36,102 bases of DNA from positions 1 through 36,102 of the forward strand of contig DASYXS010000114.1 of assembly GCA_035934535.1 (NCBI GenBank). The letters run 5' to 3'. Under the pieces are notes generated by a model. That model made no database searches. It saw only the letters and a program-made list of their open reading frames with translations, and had not been told where the DNA came from. The position numbers were made by a program, and so were the translations under genes. Every line of letters starts with the position of its first letter. Position 1 is the first letter of the stretch. Source of the DNA: DASSJF01 sp035934535 (GTDB lineage: Bacteria; Sysuimicrobiota; Sysuimicrobiia; Sysuimicrobiales; Segetimicrobiaceae). Shown here in pieces: positions 1 through 7,224 of this stretch.

Positions 1-165
1 GTGCGCTACTATGACGAGGCGATCAACCGCGAGTACATGTCGCCGGGCGGCCAGATCTACGTGACCGCGCAGAACGCGATCGACATCTGGAGCTCGCTCG
101 GGAAGATCCAGAGCAAAGAGTCCGCGGGCGATCTCGTCAACAACTCGTTCGTTCTCGCGAAGTAA
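1..165 (+). CDS. ABC transporter substrate-binding protein, C-terminal end (partial)
   Basis: An open frame enters from the left edge and ends at a TAA at 163-165, giving 54 residues that finish NNSFVLAK. Binding proteins of nitrate/sulfonate/taurine-type importers commonly end in a helical segment of this kind. The permease and ATPase that follow on the same strand belong to that transporter type, so this is most likely the periplasmic or membrane-anchored binding component. The 5' part lies outside the window, so the signal peptide and ligand-binding residues cannot be seen. The identification rests mainly on context. Confidence 0.6.
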   Translation: MRYYDEAINREYMSPGGQIYVTAQNAIDIWSSLGKIQSKESAGDLVNNSFVLAK

Positions 166-170
166 AGGAC

Positions 171-211
171 CCGGGGACGCGGCCGGGCCGCAGGCCCGGC
201 CGCGTCCCCGG
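171..211 (+). terminator. Perfect 19-bp hairpin between binding protein and permease genes
   Basis: The left arm at 171-189 (CCGGGGACGCGGCCGGGCC) is matched exactly by the right arm at 193-211, with only GCA between them, and is followed by CCTTTCT. It lies 5 bases after the binding-protein stop and 21 bases before the permease start. It could be a leaky intrinsic terminator, or a 3' stabilising stem that makes the binding-protein mRNA more abundant than the downstream part, as is common in importer operons. The T tract is short, so full termination is doubtful. Confidence 0.6.
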
Positions 212-232
212 CCTTTCTAAGCCGTCGGGCCG

Positions 233-1072
233 ATGACCGTCGCGCAGCCCCGTCCCATCGTCCGCCGCGCCGGTCTTCGCGGGCTTGCGGAATACCTGCG
301 GCCGCAGGAAGCGATTCCCCGCCGGACCTATCTCGGCATCCTGATCGCGAGCGCCAGCGGGCTGCTCGTGCTGTGGTGCGTGTTGACGTACGGCGGCTTC
401 GTCGAGTCGCTGTTCCTGCCGTCGCCGACCGCCATCGTCAAGTCCGCGGCGGAGATGATCGGCGACGGCAGCCTGGCGCAAAACGCCGGCGCGAGCCTGT
501 ACGTGATCGTGACCGGCTGGGCGCTCGCGGTGGTGACCGGCGTGCCGACGGGTATCCTGATGGGGTCCTTCAAGGCGGTCGAGGCGCTGATCGAGCCGGT
601 GATCGACTTCGTCCGCTACCTGCCGGTGAGCGCCCTGATCCCGCTCTTGATCCTCTACATCGGCATCGGGACCGAGGAGAAGATCGCGGTGATCTTCATC
701 GGCACGTTCTTTCAGCTGGTGCTGCTCGTGGCCGACGTCGCGGCGCACGTGCCGCGCGAGCAGATCGATGTGTCGTACACGCTCGGCGCCTCGCGGGGAC
801 AGGTGATCCGCCGGGTGCTGCTGCCGGCGACCCTGCCCGGCGTCATGGACACCCTGCGGATCACGATGGGCTGGGCCTGGACGTACCTCGTGGTCGCCGA
901 GCTCGTCTCGGCGGACCGCGGCCTCGGCTACCTGATCCTCAACTCGATGCGCGGGCTCTTCACCGACCGCATCTTCGTCGGGCTCTTTACCATCGGCGGG
1001 CTCGGATTGGGGTTCGACCTCCTGTTCAAATGGCTCCACCGCCGCCTGCTGCCGTGGTCGCCCAAAGCGTAG
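233..1072 (+). CDS. ABC transporter permease, SsuC/TauC/NrtB type
   Basis: This 279-residue integral membrane protein has the length and layout of the permeases of nitrate/sulfonate/taurine importers (BPD_transp_1 fold). Hydrophobic segments lie near residues 35-55, 90-110, 125-150, 155-175, 210-240 and 245-265. The cytoplasmic loop with the EAA-like motif reads TLGASRGQVIRRVLLPATLPG, where the ATPase would dock. It lies between the binding-protein end and the ATPase gene, which overlaps its 3' end by 43 bases if that gene starts at the ATG at 1030. The start used is ATG 233; no strong ribosome site precedes it. The substrate cannot be read from the permease. The coupled ureohydrolase hints at a guanidino or nitrogen compound, but that is inference. 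Confidence 0.88.
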   Translation: MTVAQPRPIVRRAGLRGLAEYLRPQEAIPRRTYLGILIASASGLLVLWCVLTYGGFVESLFLPSPTAIVKSAAEMIGDGSLAQNAGASLYVIVTGWALAVVTGVPTGILMGSFKAVEALIEPVIDFVRYLPVSALIPLLILYIGIGTEEKIAVIFIGTFFQLVLLVADVAAHVPREQIDVSYTLGASRGQVIRRVLLPATLPGVMDTLRITMGWAWTYLVVAELVSADRGLGYLILNSMRGLFTDRIFVGLFTIGGLGLGFDLLFKWLHRRLLPWSPKA

Positions 1073-1905
1073 CCGGCCTCAAGCTGTCGCTGCGCGACAT
1101 CAGCGTGGCGTTCCGGGCGCGGGGCGGCGCCGAGATCACCGCGATCGACCGCCTGTCGCTCGACGTCGCGGATCGCGAGATCGTCAGCATCGTCGGGCCG
1201 AGCGGCTGCGGCAAGAGCACGCTGCTCCGGCTCGTCGCCGGGCTCGTGCGGCCGACGACCGGTGAGATCCGGCTGGACGGGCGCGCCGTCGCCGTGCCCG
1301 GGGCCGACCGCGGGATGGTGTTCCAGTCGTACACCCTCTTCCCGTGGCTCACGGTGCGGGGCAACGTGGAGTTCGGGCCGCGCATCCGCGGCCGCGACGC
1401 GGCGTATTGCCGGGAGGTCGCGGCCCGGTTCATTCAGATGGTCGGACTCGCCGGGTTCGAGCACGCCTACCCGAAGGAACTGTCGGGCGGGATGATGCAG
1501 CGGGTGGCGATCGCGCGCGCGCTCGCGAACGACCCCGAGGTGCTGCTGATGGACGAGCCGTTCGGGGCGCTGGACGCGCAGACGCGCGTGTTCATGCAGG
1601 AGCTGCTGCTTGACATCTGGCAGAAGACGCCGAAGACGATTCTCTTCGTGACCCACGACATCGACGAGGCGCTGTTTCTCGGGGACCGGGTGTACGTGAT
1701 GACGGCGCGGCCCGGCCGGTTCCGCGACGAAGTGCGGCTCGATCTGCCGCGCCCGCGGACGCTCGACATCACGATGTCGCCGGGGTTCGTCGAGGCGAAG
1801 CGCCGCGTCCTTCACATCATCAGGGAGGAAGCCGAGCGGACGATGGGGCTGGAGACGGGACTGTCGGGGCAGGGCGGCTACCGCCGGGACGGAGGGGCTC
1901 GGTGA
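1030..1905 (+). CDS. ABC transporter ATP-binding protein, SsuB/TauB/NrtD type
   Basis: This 291-residue cytoplasmic ATPase energises the permease encoded just upstream. Walker A is GPSGCGKST (residues 56-64), the Q-loop region reads MVFQSYTLFPW, the signature is LSGGMMQR, Walker B is VLLMDEPFGALD and the H-loop is THDIDEA. The PW after the Q-loop is typical of the nitrate/sulfonate/taurine group. An in-frame ATG at 1030 lies inside the permease gene, and a GTG at 1054 is an alternative that would trim a Pro/Ala-rich tip of eight residues. The reading frame stays open far upstream within the permease, but that part is a shadow. The stop overlaps the GTG of the ureohydrolase (GTGA), so the two are probably translationally coupled. 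Confidence 0.9.
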   Translation: MAPPPPAAVVAQSVAGLKLSLRDISVAFRARGGAEITAIDRLSLDVADREIVSIVGPSGCGKSTLLRLVAGLVRPTTGEIRLDGRAVAVPGADRGMVFQSYTLFPWLTVRGNVEFGPRIRGRDAAYCREVAARFIQMVGLAGFEHAYPKELSGGMMQRVAIARALANDPEVLLMDEPFGALDAQTRVFMQELLLDIWQKTPKTILFVTHDIDEALFLGDRVYVMTARPGRFRDEVRLDLPRPRTLDITMSPGFVEAKRRVLHIIREEAERTMGLETGLSGQGGYRRDGGAR

Positions 1906-2852
1906 CGGCGCAGCGGTTCGAGCCGCCGAACGCGTTCCGCTCGCCGCGGTTCGCGCAGCTCTCCACATTCATGCGTCTGCCGTACCAGCCCGACCCCGCG
2001 GGGCTCGACGTGGCGATCCTCGGCATCCCCTTCGACGGCGGCGTGAGCTTCCGGTCGGGCGCGCGGTTCGGGCCGAAAGAGGTGCGCAACAACTCCCTGC
2101 TCATCCGCCCGTACAATCCGGTGCTGCGGACCTCGCCGTTCCGGCGCCTGCGGATCGCCGACTGCGGCGACGTCGATACGAACCCGATGGACATCCTCGA
2201 CACCTACGGGCGCGTCGAGGCGGCGGTCGGCGGCATCCTCGCCGCGGGCGCCGCGCCGGCGTGCGTCGGGGGCGACCACTCGCTCACGCTGCCGATCATG
2301 CGCGCGGTGGCGAAGGCGCGCGGGCCGTTCGCCCTCGTGCACTTCGACAGCCACCAGGACATGTGGGAGGAGTACTTCGGCAACCGGTACTTCCACGGCA
2401 CGCCGTTCCGCCGGGCCCACGAGGAAGGCCTCTTCGACGGGAAGGCGGCGGTCCAGTTCGGCATCCGGGGCCCCGTGTACGACGAGGACGATTTCGCCTT
2501 CGGCGAGCGGCACGGCGTCACAGTGGTGCGCGCCGAGGCCATCCACCGCGACGGCATCGACGCGGCCCTCCGGCACCTCGACCGCGTGCGCGGCCGCCCG
2601 GTGTACGTCTCGTTCGACATCGATTCCGTCGACCCGGCGTTCGCCCCGGGCACCGGCACGCCGGAGGTCGGCGGCTTGACGAGCGCGCAGGCGCTCGCGC
2701 TCCTCCGCGGCCTCGCCGGCCTCGACGTCATCGCGTTCGACATCGTGGAGGTATCGCCGCCGTACGACCAGAGCGGGATCACGTCGATGCTGGCCGCGAA
2801 CGTGCTGTTTGAGTTACTGTCGGTGATGTCGCTGAATCGCCCGCTACCGTAG
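1902..2852 (+). CDS. Ureohydrolase of the agmatinase/arginase family
   Basis: This 316-residue binuclear-metal enzyme splits urea from a guanidino compound. The three family motifs are present: GGDHS (His126), FDSHQD (Asp149, His151, Asp153), and SFDIDSVDPAFAPGTGTP (Asp239, Asp241). Together these supply the metal ligands. The phrase YFHGTPFRRA after the second motif resembles agmatinase, guanidinobutyrase and proclavaminate amidinohydrolase relatives more than classical arginase. The GTG start at 1902 overlaps the ATPase stop. Coupling to an importer suggests uptake followed by hydrolysis of an external guanidino compound such as agmatine, guanidinobutyrate or guanidine. That substrate choice is inference, and formimidoylglutamase is less likely but possible. 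The 3' end overlaps the convergent rhomboid gene by 9 bases. Confidence 0.85.
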   Translation: MTAQRFEPPNAFRSPRFAQLSTFMRLPYQPDPAGLDVAILGIPFDGGVSFRSGARFGPKEVRNNSLLIRPYNPVLRTSPFRRLRIADCGDVDTNPMDILDTYGRVEAAVGGILAAGAAPACVGGDHSLTLPIMRAVAKARGPFALVHFDSHQDMWEEYFGNRYFHGTPFRRAHEEGLFDGKAAVQFGIRGPVYDEDDFAFGERHGVTVVRAEAIHRDGIDAALRHLDRVRGRPVYVSFDIDSVDPAFAPGTGTPEVGGLTSAQALALLRGLAGLDVIAFDIVEVSPPYDQSGITSMLAANVLFELLSVMSLNRPLP

Positions 2853-3497
2853 GTCCGCCGGCTCCTCGAAGAGCCGCGCGGTGATCGCGCCGAACAGGAT
2901 CCCGCCTACGTGCGCCGCGTAGGCCACGCCTCCGGCCTGGGCGCCGGTCTGCGCGCTCGTTACGGCGCCGATGCTGACCAGCTGCAGCAGGAACCACAGC
3001 CCGATCAACAGGAACGCCGGGACGAACGTCACGGTGACGAAAAACCCAACCAGCAGCAGCGTGCGGATCTTGTCGCGCGGATAGGTAATCAGGAACGCTC
3101 CCATCACGGCGGCGATCGCGCCGCTCGCGCCCAGCGTCGGGACGGTCGAGCCCGGGCCGAGCGCTATCTGGGCCAGGTTCGCCACCACCCCGCCGGCGAG
3201 GTAGAACGCCAGGTACCGTCCCGGGTTCATCGCGTCTTCGATTTCCGGCCCGAAGACCCACAGGAACAGCATGTTGCCCAGGATGTGCGACCAACTGCCG
3301 TGCAGGAACATCGACGTGAAGACCGTGATCCAGTGGCGGCCGGCGACGAAGTCCGCGGGCACGAGCGCCCACGTCGTCACGAACGCCTCGCCGTTGGCCA
3401 ACTCGAGCAAAAAGACGAAGCCGTTGACGAGGATCAGCGTCAGCGTGAGGATGGGGAAACGCAGCGGGCGGCGGGATACGTCGCCTAACGGGATCAC
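2844..3497 (-). CDS. Rhomboid-family intramembrane serine protease
   Basis: This 217-residue membrane protease cleaves transmembrane segments of other proteins within the bilayer. The catalytic serine is Ser125 in GASGA, the catalytic histidine is His196 in AAHVGG, and the oxyanion pair is in the HILGN motif (His71, Asn75). About six hydrophobic helices are visible, the standard bacterial core without an extra cytosolic domain. The GTG start overlaps the hutU stop (GTGA), and a GAAGGAGGG ribosome site lies inside the end of hutU, so it is the last gene of the hisC-hutU operon. Its substrate is unknown, and a functional link to histidine chemistry is not obvious. Its stop overlaps the 3' end of the convergent ureohydrolase. 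Confidence 0.92.
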   Translation of the reverse strand: MIPLGDVSRRPLRFPILTLTLILVNGFVFLLELANGEAFVTTWALVPADFVAGRHWITVFTSMFLHGSWSHILGNMLFLWVFGPEIEDAMNPGRYLAFYLAGGVVANLAQIALGPGSTVPTLGASGAIAAVMGAFLITYPRDKIRTLLLVGFFVTVTFVPAFLLIGLWFLLQLVSIGAVTSAQTGAQAGGVAYAAHVGGILFGAITARLFEEPADLR

Positions 3498-5182
3498 GTC
3501 GTCCCTCCTTCCATCGGCCGGACGATGCCGTGCCGGCGGGCCGCTTCCCGGGCTTCCGCGTACCCCGCGTCCGCGTGCCGCACGATGCCGATCCCGGGAT
3601 CCGTGGTCAGGACGCGCTCGAGCCGGCGCGCGGCGTCCGGAGTGCCGTCGGCGACGATGACCATGCCCGCATGGATCGAATACCCGATGCCGACGCCGCC
3701 GCCGTGGTGCACCGACACCCAGGTGGCGCCGCCGGCCGCGTTGAGGAGGGCGTTTAGGATCGGCCAGTCGGCGATCGCGTCGCTGCCGTCGGCCATTCCT
3801 TCCGTTTCCCGGTAGGGTGAGGCGACCGATCCGGTGTCGAGGTGATCGCGGCCGATCACGATCGGCGCGCGGAGCGCGCCCCGCGCGACCATCTCATTGA
3901 TCGCCAGCCCGAACCGGGCGCGCTCGCCGTACCCCAGCCAGCAGACCCGCGCCGGCAGGCCTTGGAAGGGCACCCGCTCGCCGGCGAGCCGGATCCATCG
4001 CGTCAGCGTCTCCTGCTCGGGAAAGAGCCGAAGGACGAGGTCGTCGGTTTTGCGGATGTCCTCCGGGTCGCCGGAGAGGGCGACCCACCGGAACGGCCCG
4101 CGTCCTTCGCAGAACAGCGGGCGGACGTACGCCGGTACGAACCCCGGAAACCCGAACGCGCCGTCCACGCCGGCGTGCTGCGCCTGCGCGCGGATGTTGT
4201 TGCCGTAGTCGAAGACGACCGCGCCGCGGCGCTGGAACTCCAGCATCGCCTCGACGTGGCGGGCGACGGATCTCTCCGCCTTGGCGACATAGCCGTCAGG
4301 GTCGGTACGGCGCAGCTCCGCCGCGGCGGCCGCGTTGAGGCCGTCCGGGATGTAGCCGCCGAGGAGGTCGTGGGCGGAGGTCTGATCGGTGACGACGTCA
4401 ACGGGGACGCCCCGCCCGAGGATCTCGCCGAAGAGGCCCGCCGCGTTGCCGAGCAGGGCGATCGACCGGGGCCGCCGATCGCGGACCGCCTGTTCGGCGA
4501 GGTGCAGGGCCGCGTCCAGGCTCTGCGTCGACTCGTCCACCCAGCCGGCCTGCGCCCGCCGGTCGATGCGGGCCGGGTCGGCTTCCACGACCAGCGCCAC
4601 GCCTTCGTTCATCGTGACCGCGAGCGGCTGGGCGCCGCCCATGCCCCCGAGCCCCGCGGTCAGCACGAGACGGCCGCGCAGGCTGCCGCCGAAGTGCCGC
4701 CGCGCGAGCGCCGCGAACGTCTCGTACGTCCCCTGGATGATGCCTTGGGTGCCGATGTAGATCCACGAGCCGGCCGTCATCTGCCCGTACATCGTGAGGC
4801 CGAGCGCCTCGAGACGCCGGAATTCATCCCACGTCGCCCAGGCCGGGACCAGCATGGCGTTCGTAATCAGGACGCGCGGCGCGTCGGGATGCGAACGGAA
4901 GACGCCCACCGGCTTGCCGGACTGCACGAGCAGGGTCTCGTCGCCCTCGAGCGCGCGCAGCGCCCCGGCGATGCCGTCGAAGGCCGCCCAGGACCGGGCC
5001 GCCCGCCCGGTGCCGCCGTAGACGATCAGCTCGTCCGGCTTCTCGGCGACCTCCGGATCGAGGTTGTTCATCAGCATCCGCAGCGCCGCTTCCTGCGGCC
5101 AGCCTTTGCAGGAGAGCGTGGTGCCTCGCGGCGCGCGGACGGGACGCGGTCCGCCCGTACCGCCCCGCGACGACGGGGTCAT
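3494..5182 (-). CDS. hutU: Urocanate hydratase
   Basis: This 562-residue cytoplasmic enzyme uses tightly bound NAD+ to hydrate urocanate to imidazolone propionate, the second step of histidine breakdown. Family signatures run the whole length: YGGTGRAARSW near residue 55, the NAD-binding stretch GLGGMGGAQPLAVTMNEG (177-194), FDYGNNIR (around 324), and the active-site segment ARVCWLGYGER with Cys414 corresponding to the conserved catalytic-region cysteine. Length matches the usual 550-560. The frame is open for another 888 bases upstream, but that part only shadows hisC. The true ATG at 5182 overlaps the hisC TGA (ATGA). Histidase (hutH) and imidazolonepropionase (hutI) are not in the window. 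Confidence 0.96.
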   Translation of the reverse strand: MTPSSRGGTGGPRPVRAPRGTTLSCKGWPQEAALRMLMNNLDPEVAEKPDELIVYGGTGRAARSWAAFDGIAGALRALEGDETLLVQSGKPVGVFRSHPDAPRVLITNAMLVPAWATWDEFRRLEALGLTMYGQMTAGSWIYIGTQGIIQGTYETFAALARRHFGGSLRGRLVLTAGLGGMGGAQPLAVTMNEGVALVVEADPARIDRRAQAGWVDESTQSLDAALHLAEQAVRDRRPRSIALLGNAAGLFGEILGRGVPVDVVTDQTSAHDLLGGYIPDGLNAAAAAELRRTDPDGYVAKAERSVARHVEAMLEFQRRGAVVFDYGNNIRAQAQHAGVDGAFGFPGFVPAYVRPLFCEGRGPFRWVALSGDPEDIRKTDDLVLRLFPEQETLTRWIRLAGERVPFQGLPARVCWLGYGERARFGLAINEMVARGALRAPIVIGRDHLDTGSVASPYRETEGMADGSDAIADWPILNALLNAAGGATWVSVHHGGGVGIGYSIHAGMVIVADGTPDAARRLERVLTTDPGIGIVRHADAGYAEAREAARRHGIVRPMEGGTT

Positions 5183-6294
5183 GGCGCGCCGAGCACGGTC
5201 TTGAGGGCGTCGATCACGCGGCGGTTCTCGTCGGCGGTGCCGACCGTGATGCGCGCCCACGTCGGGAGCCGCCATATCGCGCCGGGCCGGATGATCACGC
5301 CGTGCGGCAGGAGCTGCCGGGCGACCTCGTCCGCCGGGCGGCCGAGGTCGACCAGCACGAAGTTGGCCTGGCTCGGAATGCTGCGCAGCCCCAGGTCCGC
5401 GAGTGAGGCGGCCAGCCAGGCGCGTCCGGTCCGGTTGTTCTCGTAGGCGGCGCGAACGTACGCCTCGTCGTCGAGCGTCGCCTCGGCCGCGGCCTGGGCC
5501 ACCCGGTCTACCGGAAACGGCTCGCGGACCTCGTTGAAGCAGGCGATGACGTCCGGGGCCGCGACCGCATATCCCACGCGCAGTCCGGCCAGGCCGTAGA
5601 TCTTGGAGAACGTGCGCAGGACGACGAGATTGGGATACCGGCCGAGCAGGGCGGCGGCGTCCGGAAACGCCGGATCGCCGGCGAACTCGGCGTACGCCTC
5701 GTCCAGCACGGCGAGGGTCGTGGGCGGGAGGCTGCCGAGAAACCCCTCGACCTCCTCGTGCGTGACGATCGTGCCGGTCGGGTTGTTGGGGTTGCAGACG
5801 ATGACCATCTTGGCGTCCCCCGCCGCGCCGGCCATTCGCGGGAGGTCCAGGCGCCACTCGCGCACCGGCACCTCTACGGGCACGGCGTTGAGCATCAGCG
5901 CGAGCGATGCATACGCCGTGTACGTCGGCGCGCCCACCACGCAGCGGTCCCCCGTGTCGAGGAACGCGAGTCCGAGGCAGGTGAGCACGTTGTCGACGCC
6001 GTTCGCGACGCAGACGCGGTCGGGCGTGACCGCAAAGCGCGCCGCGACGCGCCGTCGCAGGGCCGCGCACGTCGGGTCCGGATAGTGATGCACGCCGTCG
6101 ATCGCCGCCAGCAGAGCGTCCCGAATGCGCGGCGAGACGCCGAGCGGATTCTCGTTGCTGCCCAGCTTCGCGATACTGGTGAGCCCGTACTGCTTCCGCA
6201 CGTCCTCCGCGGAGCGCCCGGGCACGTAGGGTTCGAGCGCGGCGAGCGCCTTTCTCGCGAGCGGATGAAGCCGTGGTTTCCTGGGCTCGTTCAC
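5179..6294 (-). CDS. hisC: Histidinol-phosphate aminotransferase-like PLP enzyme
   Basis: This 371-residue class I/II aminotransferase has the PLP lysine at Lys231 in TFSKIYGLAGLRVGY, the cofactor-contacting NPNNPTG (168-174) and the N-terminal KLGSNENPLG substrate segment typical of HisC. The GTG start at 6294 is preceded by GAAGGGAG. HisC normally acts in histidine synthesis, exchanging an amino group between histidinol phosphate and glutamate. Here no other his biosynthetic gene is near and the next gene is hutU. A broad-specificity aromatic or imidazole aminotransferase role, for example histidine to imidazolepyruvate, is therefore an alternative. The XRE-type regulator ends 25 bases upstream and is probably cotranscribed. 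Confidence 0.88.
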   Translation of the reverse strand: MNEPRKPRLHPLARKALAALEPYVPGRSAEDVRKQYGLTSIAKLGSNENPLGVSPRIRDALLAAIDGVHHYPDPTCAALRRRVAARFAVTPDRVCVANGVDNVLTCLGLAFLDTGDRCVVGAPTYTAYASLALMLNAVPVEVPVREWRLDLPRMAGAAGDAKMVIVCNPNNPTGTIVTHEEVEGFLGSLPPTTLAVLDEAYAEFAGDPAFPDAAALLGRYPNLVVLRTFSKIYGLAGLRVGYAVAAPDVIACFNEVREPFPVDRVAQAAAEATLDDEAYVRAAYENNRTGRAWLAASLADLGLRSIPSQANFVLVDLGRPADEVARQLLPHGVIIRPGAIWRLPTWARITVGTADENRRVIDALKTVLGAP

Positions 6295-6319
6295 GGTGCT
6301 CCCTTCGGTACCGGCAATC

Positions 6320-6835
6320 CTACCTCCGGCCGGTACGTCGCGCGAAGTCCTCGGCGATCAGTTCCGCGTAGCGGCGGAGCGCGGGCGGTTCAAAGCGGAG
6401 CTCGACGCCCGCCCGCTTGGCAAGCGCGCGCAGCCGCGCCGGCGTCAGCGACTTCGCGTAGGCGCGCGCCGCGGCGTCCGGCCGGACGCCGCGCCCTCCG
6501 TATACCGGGGATCCTTCCCGGACGCGGTCCGCGCGATCCGCCGATCGGCTGCGCCGGCCCCCCGCCGCTTCTGCGCCGAGCAGCGTCACGGGCGCGACGC
6601 CGAGAATCGACGCGATCCGCGGGACGTCCTCGAGCGGCACCCGGCGGTGGCCCATCTCGTAGCGGTTGATCGCGCCGGCCGTGAGTCCCAGGCGGGCGCC
6701 GAGCGCGGCCTGCGAGAGGCCGGCCCGCAGCCGAAAGGTACGGAGACGGGCGCCGATTCGCTGATAGAAGCCCACGGGATCACGCCTTTGACGAAACGTC
6801 ACGACGAACTTACCACACTCTTCAGAAGTGAGCAA
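6320..6835 (-). CDS. XRE-family helix-turn-helix transcriptional regulator
   Basis: This protein of up to 171 residues has a Cro/C1-type HTH near residues 26-80. LRLRAGLSQAALGARLGLTAGAINRYEMG carries the two recognition helices and VPLEDVPRIASILGV is the closing helix. A basic linker and a C-terminal helical domain with RLRALAKRAGVELRF follow; I do not recognise that domain. The longest frame starts at a TTG (6835), but GTG at 6802 or GTG at 6775 are more plausible starts because the HTH begins soon after. It heads the hisC-hutU-rhomboid set with a 25-base gap and is a candidate local regulator. It is divergent from another small XRE gene across an AT-rich gap of about 90 bases. Confidence 0.82.
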   Translation of the reverse strand: MLTSEECGKFVVTFRQRRDPVGFYQRIGARLRTFRLRAGLSQAALGARLGLTAGAINRYEMGHRRVPLEDVPRIASILGVAPVTLLGAEAAGGRRSRSADRADRVREGSPVYGGRGVRPDAAARAYAKSLTPARLRALAKRAGVELRFEPPALRRYAELIAEDFARRTGRR

Positions 6836-6876
6836 GACACAACACAGACACTATCGGCGGGTGGTGAAATTGTTTA

Positions 6877-6905
6877 TTGACAAAATGGCAATATCGAGTT
6901 AGCCT
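6877..6905 (+). promoter_or_regulatory. Candidate promoter in the AT-rich divergent gap
   Basis: TTGACA at 6877-6882 is followed after 17 bases by TAGCCT (6900-6905), a weak -10. The surrounding gap (about 6836-6923) is strikingly AT-rich against its neighbours and contains short inverted repeats such as ATTG..CAAT. The promoter would fire toward the small XRE gene at 6924, leaving a very short leader. Operators for one or both divergent XRE proteins would be expected here. Confidence 0.4.
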
Positions 6906-6923
6906 GAACATGGGATCGTTTCG

Positions 6924-7181
6924 ATGAGAGTCCGCCTGAGGCACGGCGCGCTGGAAGCCGCGATCGCGCGGCGCAATCTGACCAAGACCGCGCTGGCCCA
7001 AAAGATGGGGATGCACCGTACGCACCTGTCCGACATTCTGGCCGGGCGCACCCACCCGGGTCCAAAGACCCGCCAGCGCCTTCTCGACGCGCTCGACGGT
7101 ACGTTTGACGAATTTTTCGAAATCGTCGACGGAGGCAAACGACGGCGCGCTCGGCTCCGCGACCTGGTCGATCTGTGTTAA
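6924..7181 (+). CDS. Small XRE-family helix-turn-helix protein
   Basis: This 85-residue protein is nearly all HTH. LTKTALAQKMGMHRTHLSDI and the following GRTHPGPKTRQRLLDAL match the Cro/C1 fold at residues 15-60, with a short acidic then basic tail. No sensory domain is present, so it may be a simple repressor or the antitoxin-like half of a pair, but no toxin gene adjoins it. The start is ATG 6924; no good ribosome site precedes it, which fits a leaderless or weakly translated regulator. It diverges from the larger XRE gene at 6320-6835 and converges on the carboxypeptidase gene 43 bases downstream. Confidence 0.75.
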   Translation: MRVRLRHGALEAAIARRNLTKTALAQKMGMHRTHLSDILAGRTHPGPKTRQRLLDALDGTFDEFFEIVDGGKRRRARLRDLVDLC

Positions 7182-7224
7182 GCGACGTGACGATGCGGGG
7201 GGGTCAATCGATGGACGGTGGCGT

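Noticed and set aside
5183..6070. A very long upstream extension of the hutU frame
   Set aside because: It only shadows hisC on the same strand; the ATGA overlap and family length fix the start at 5182.
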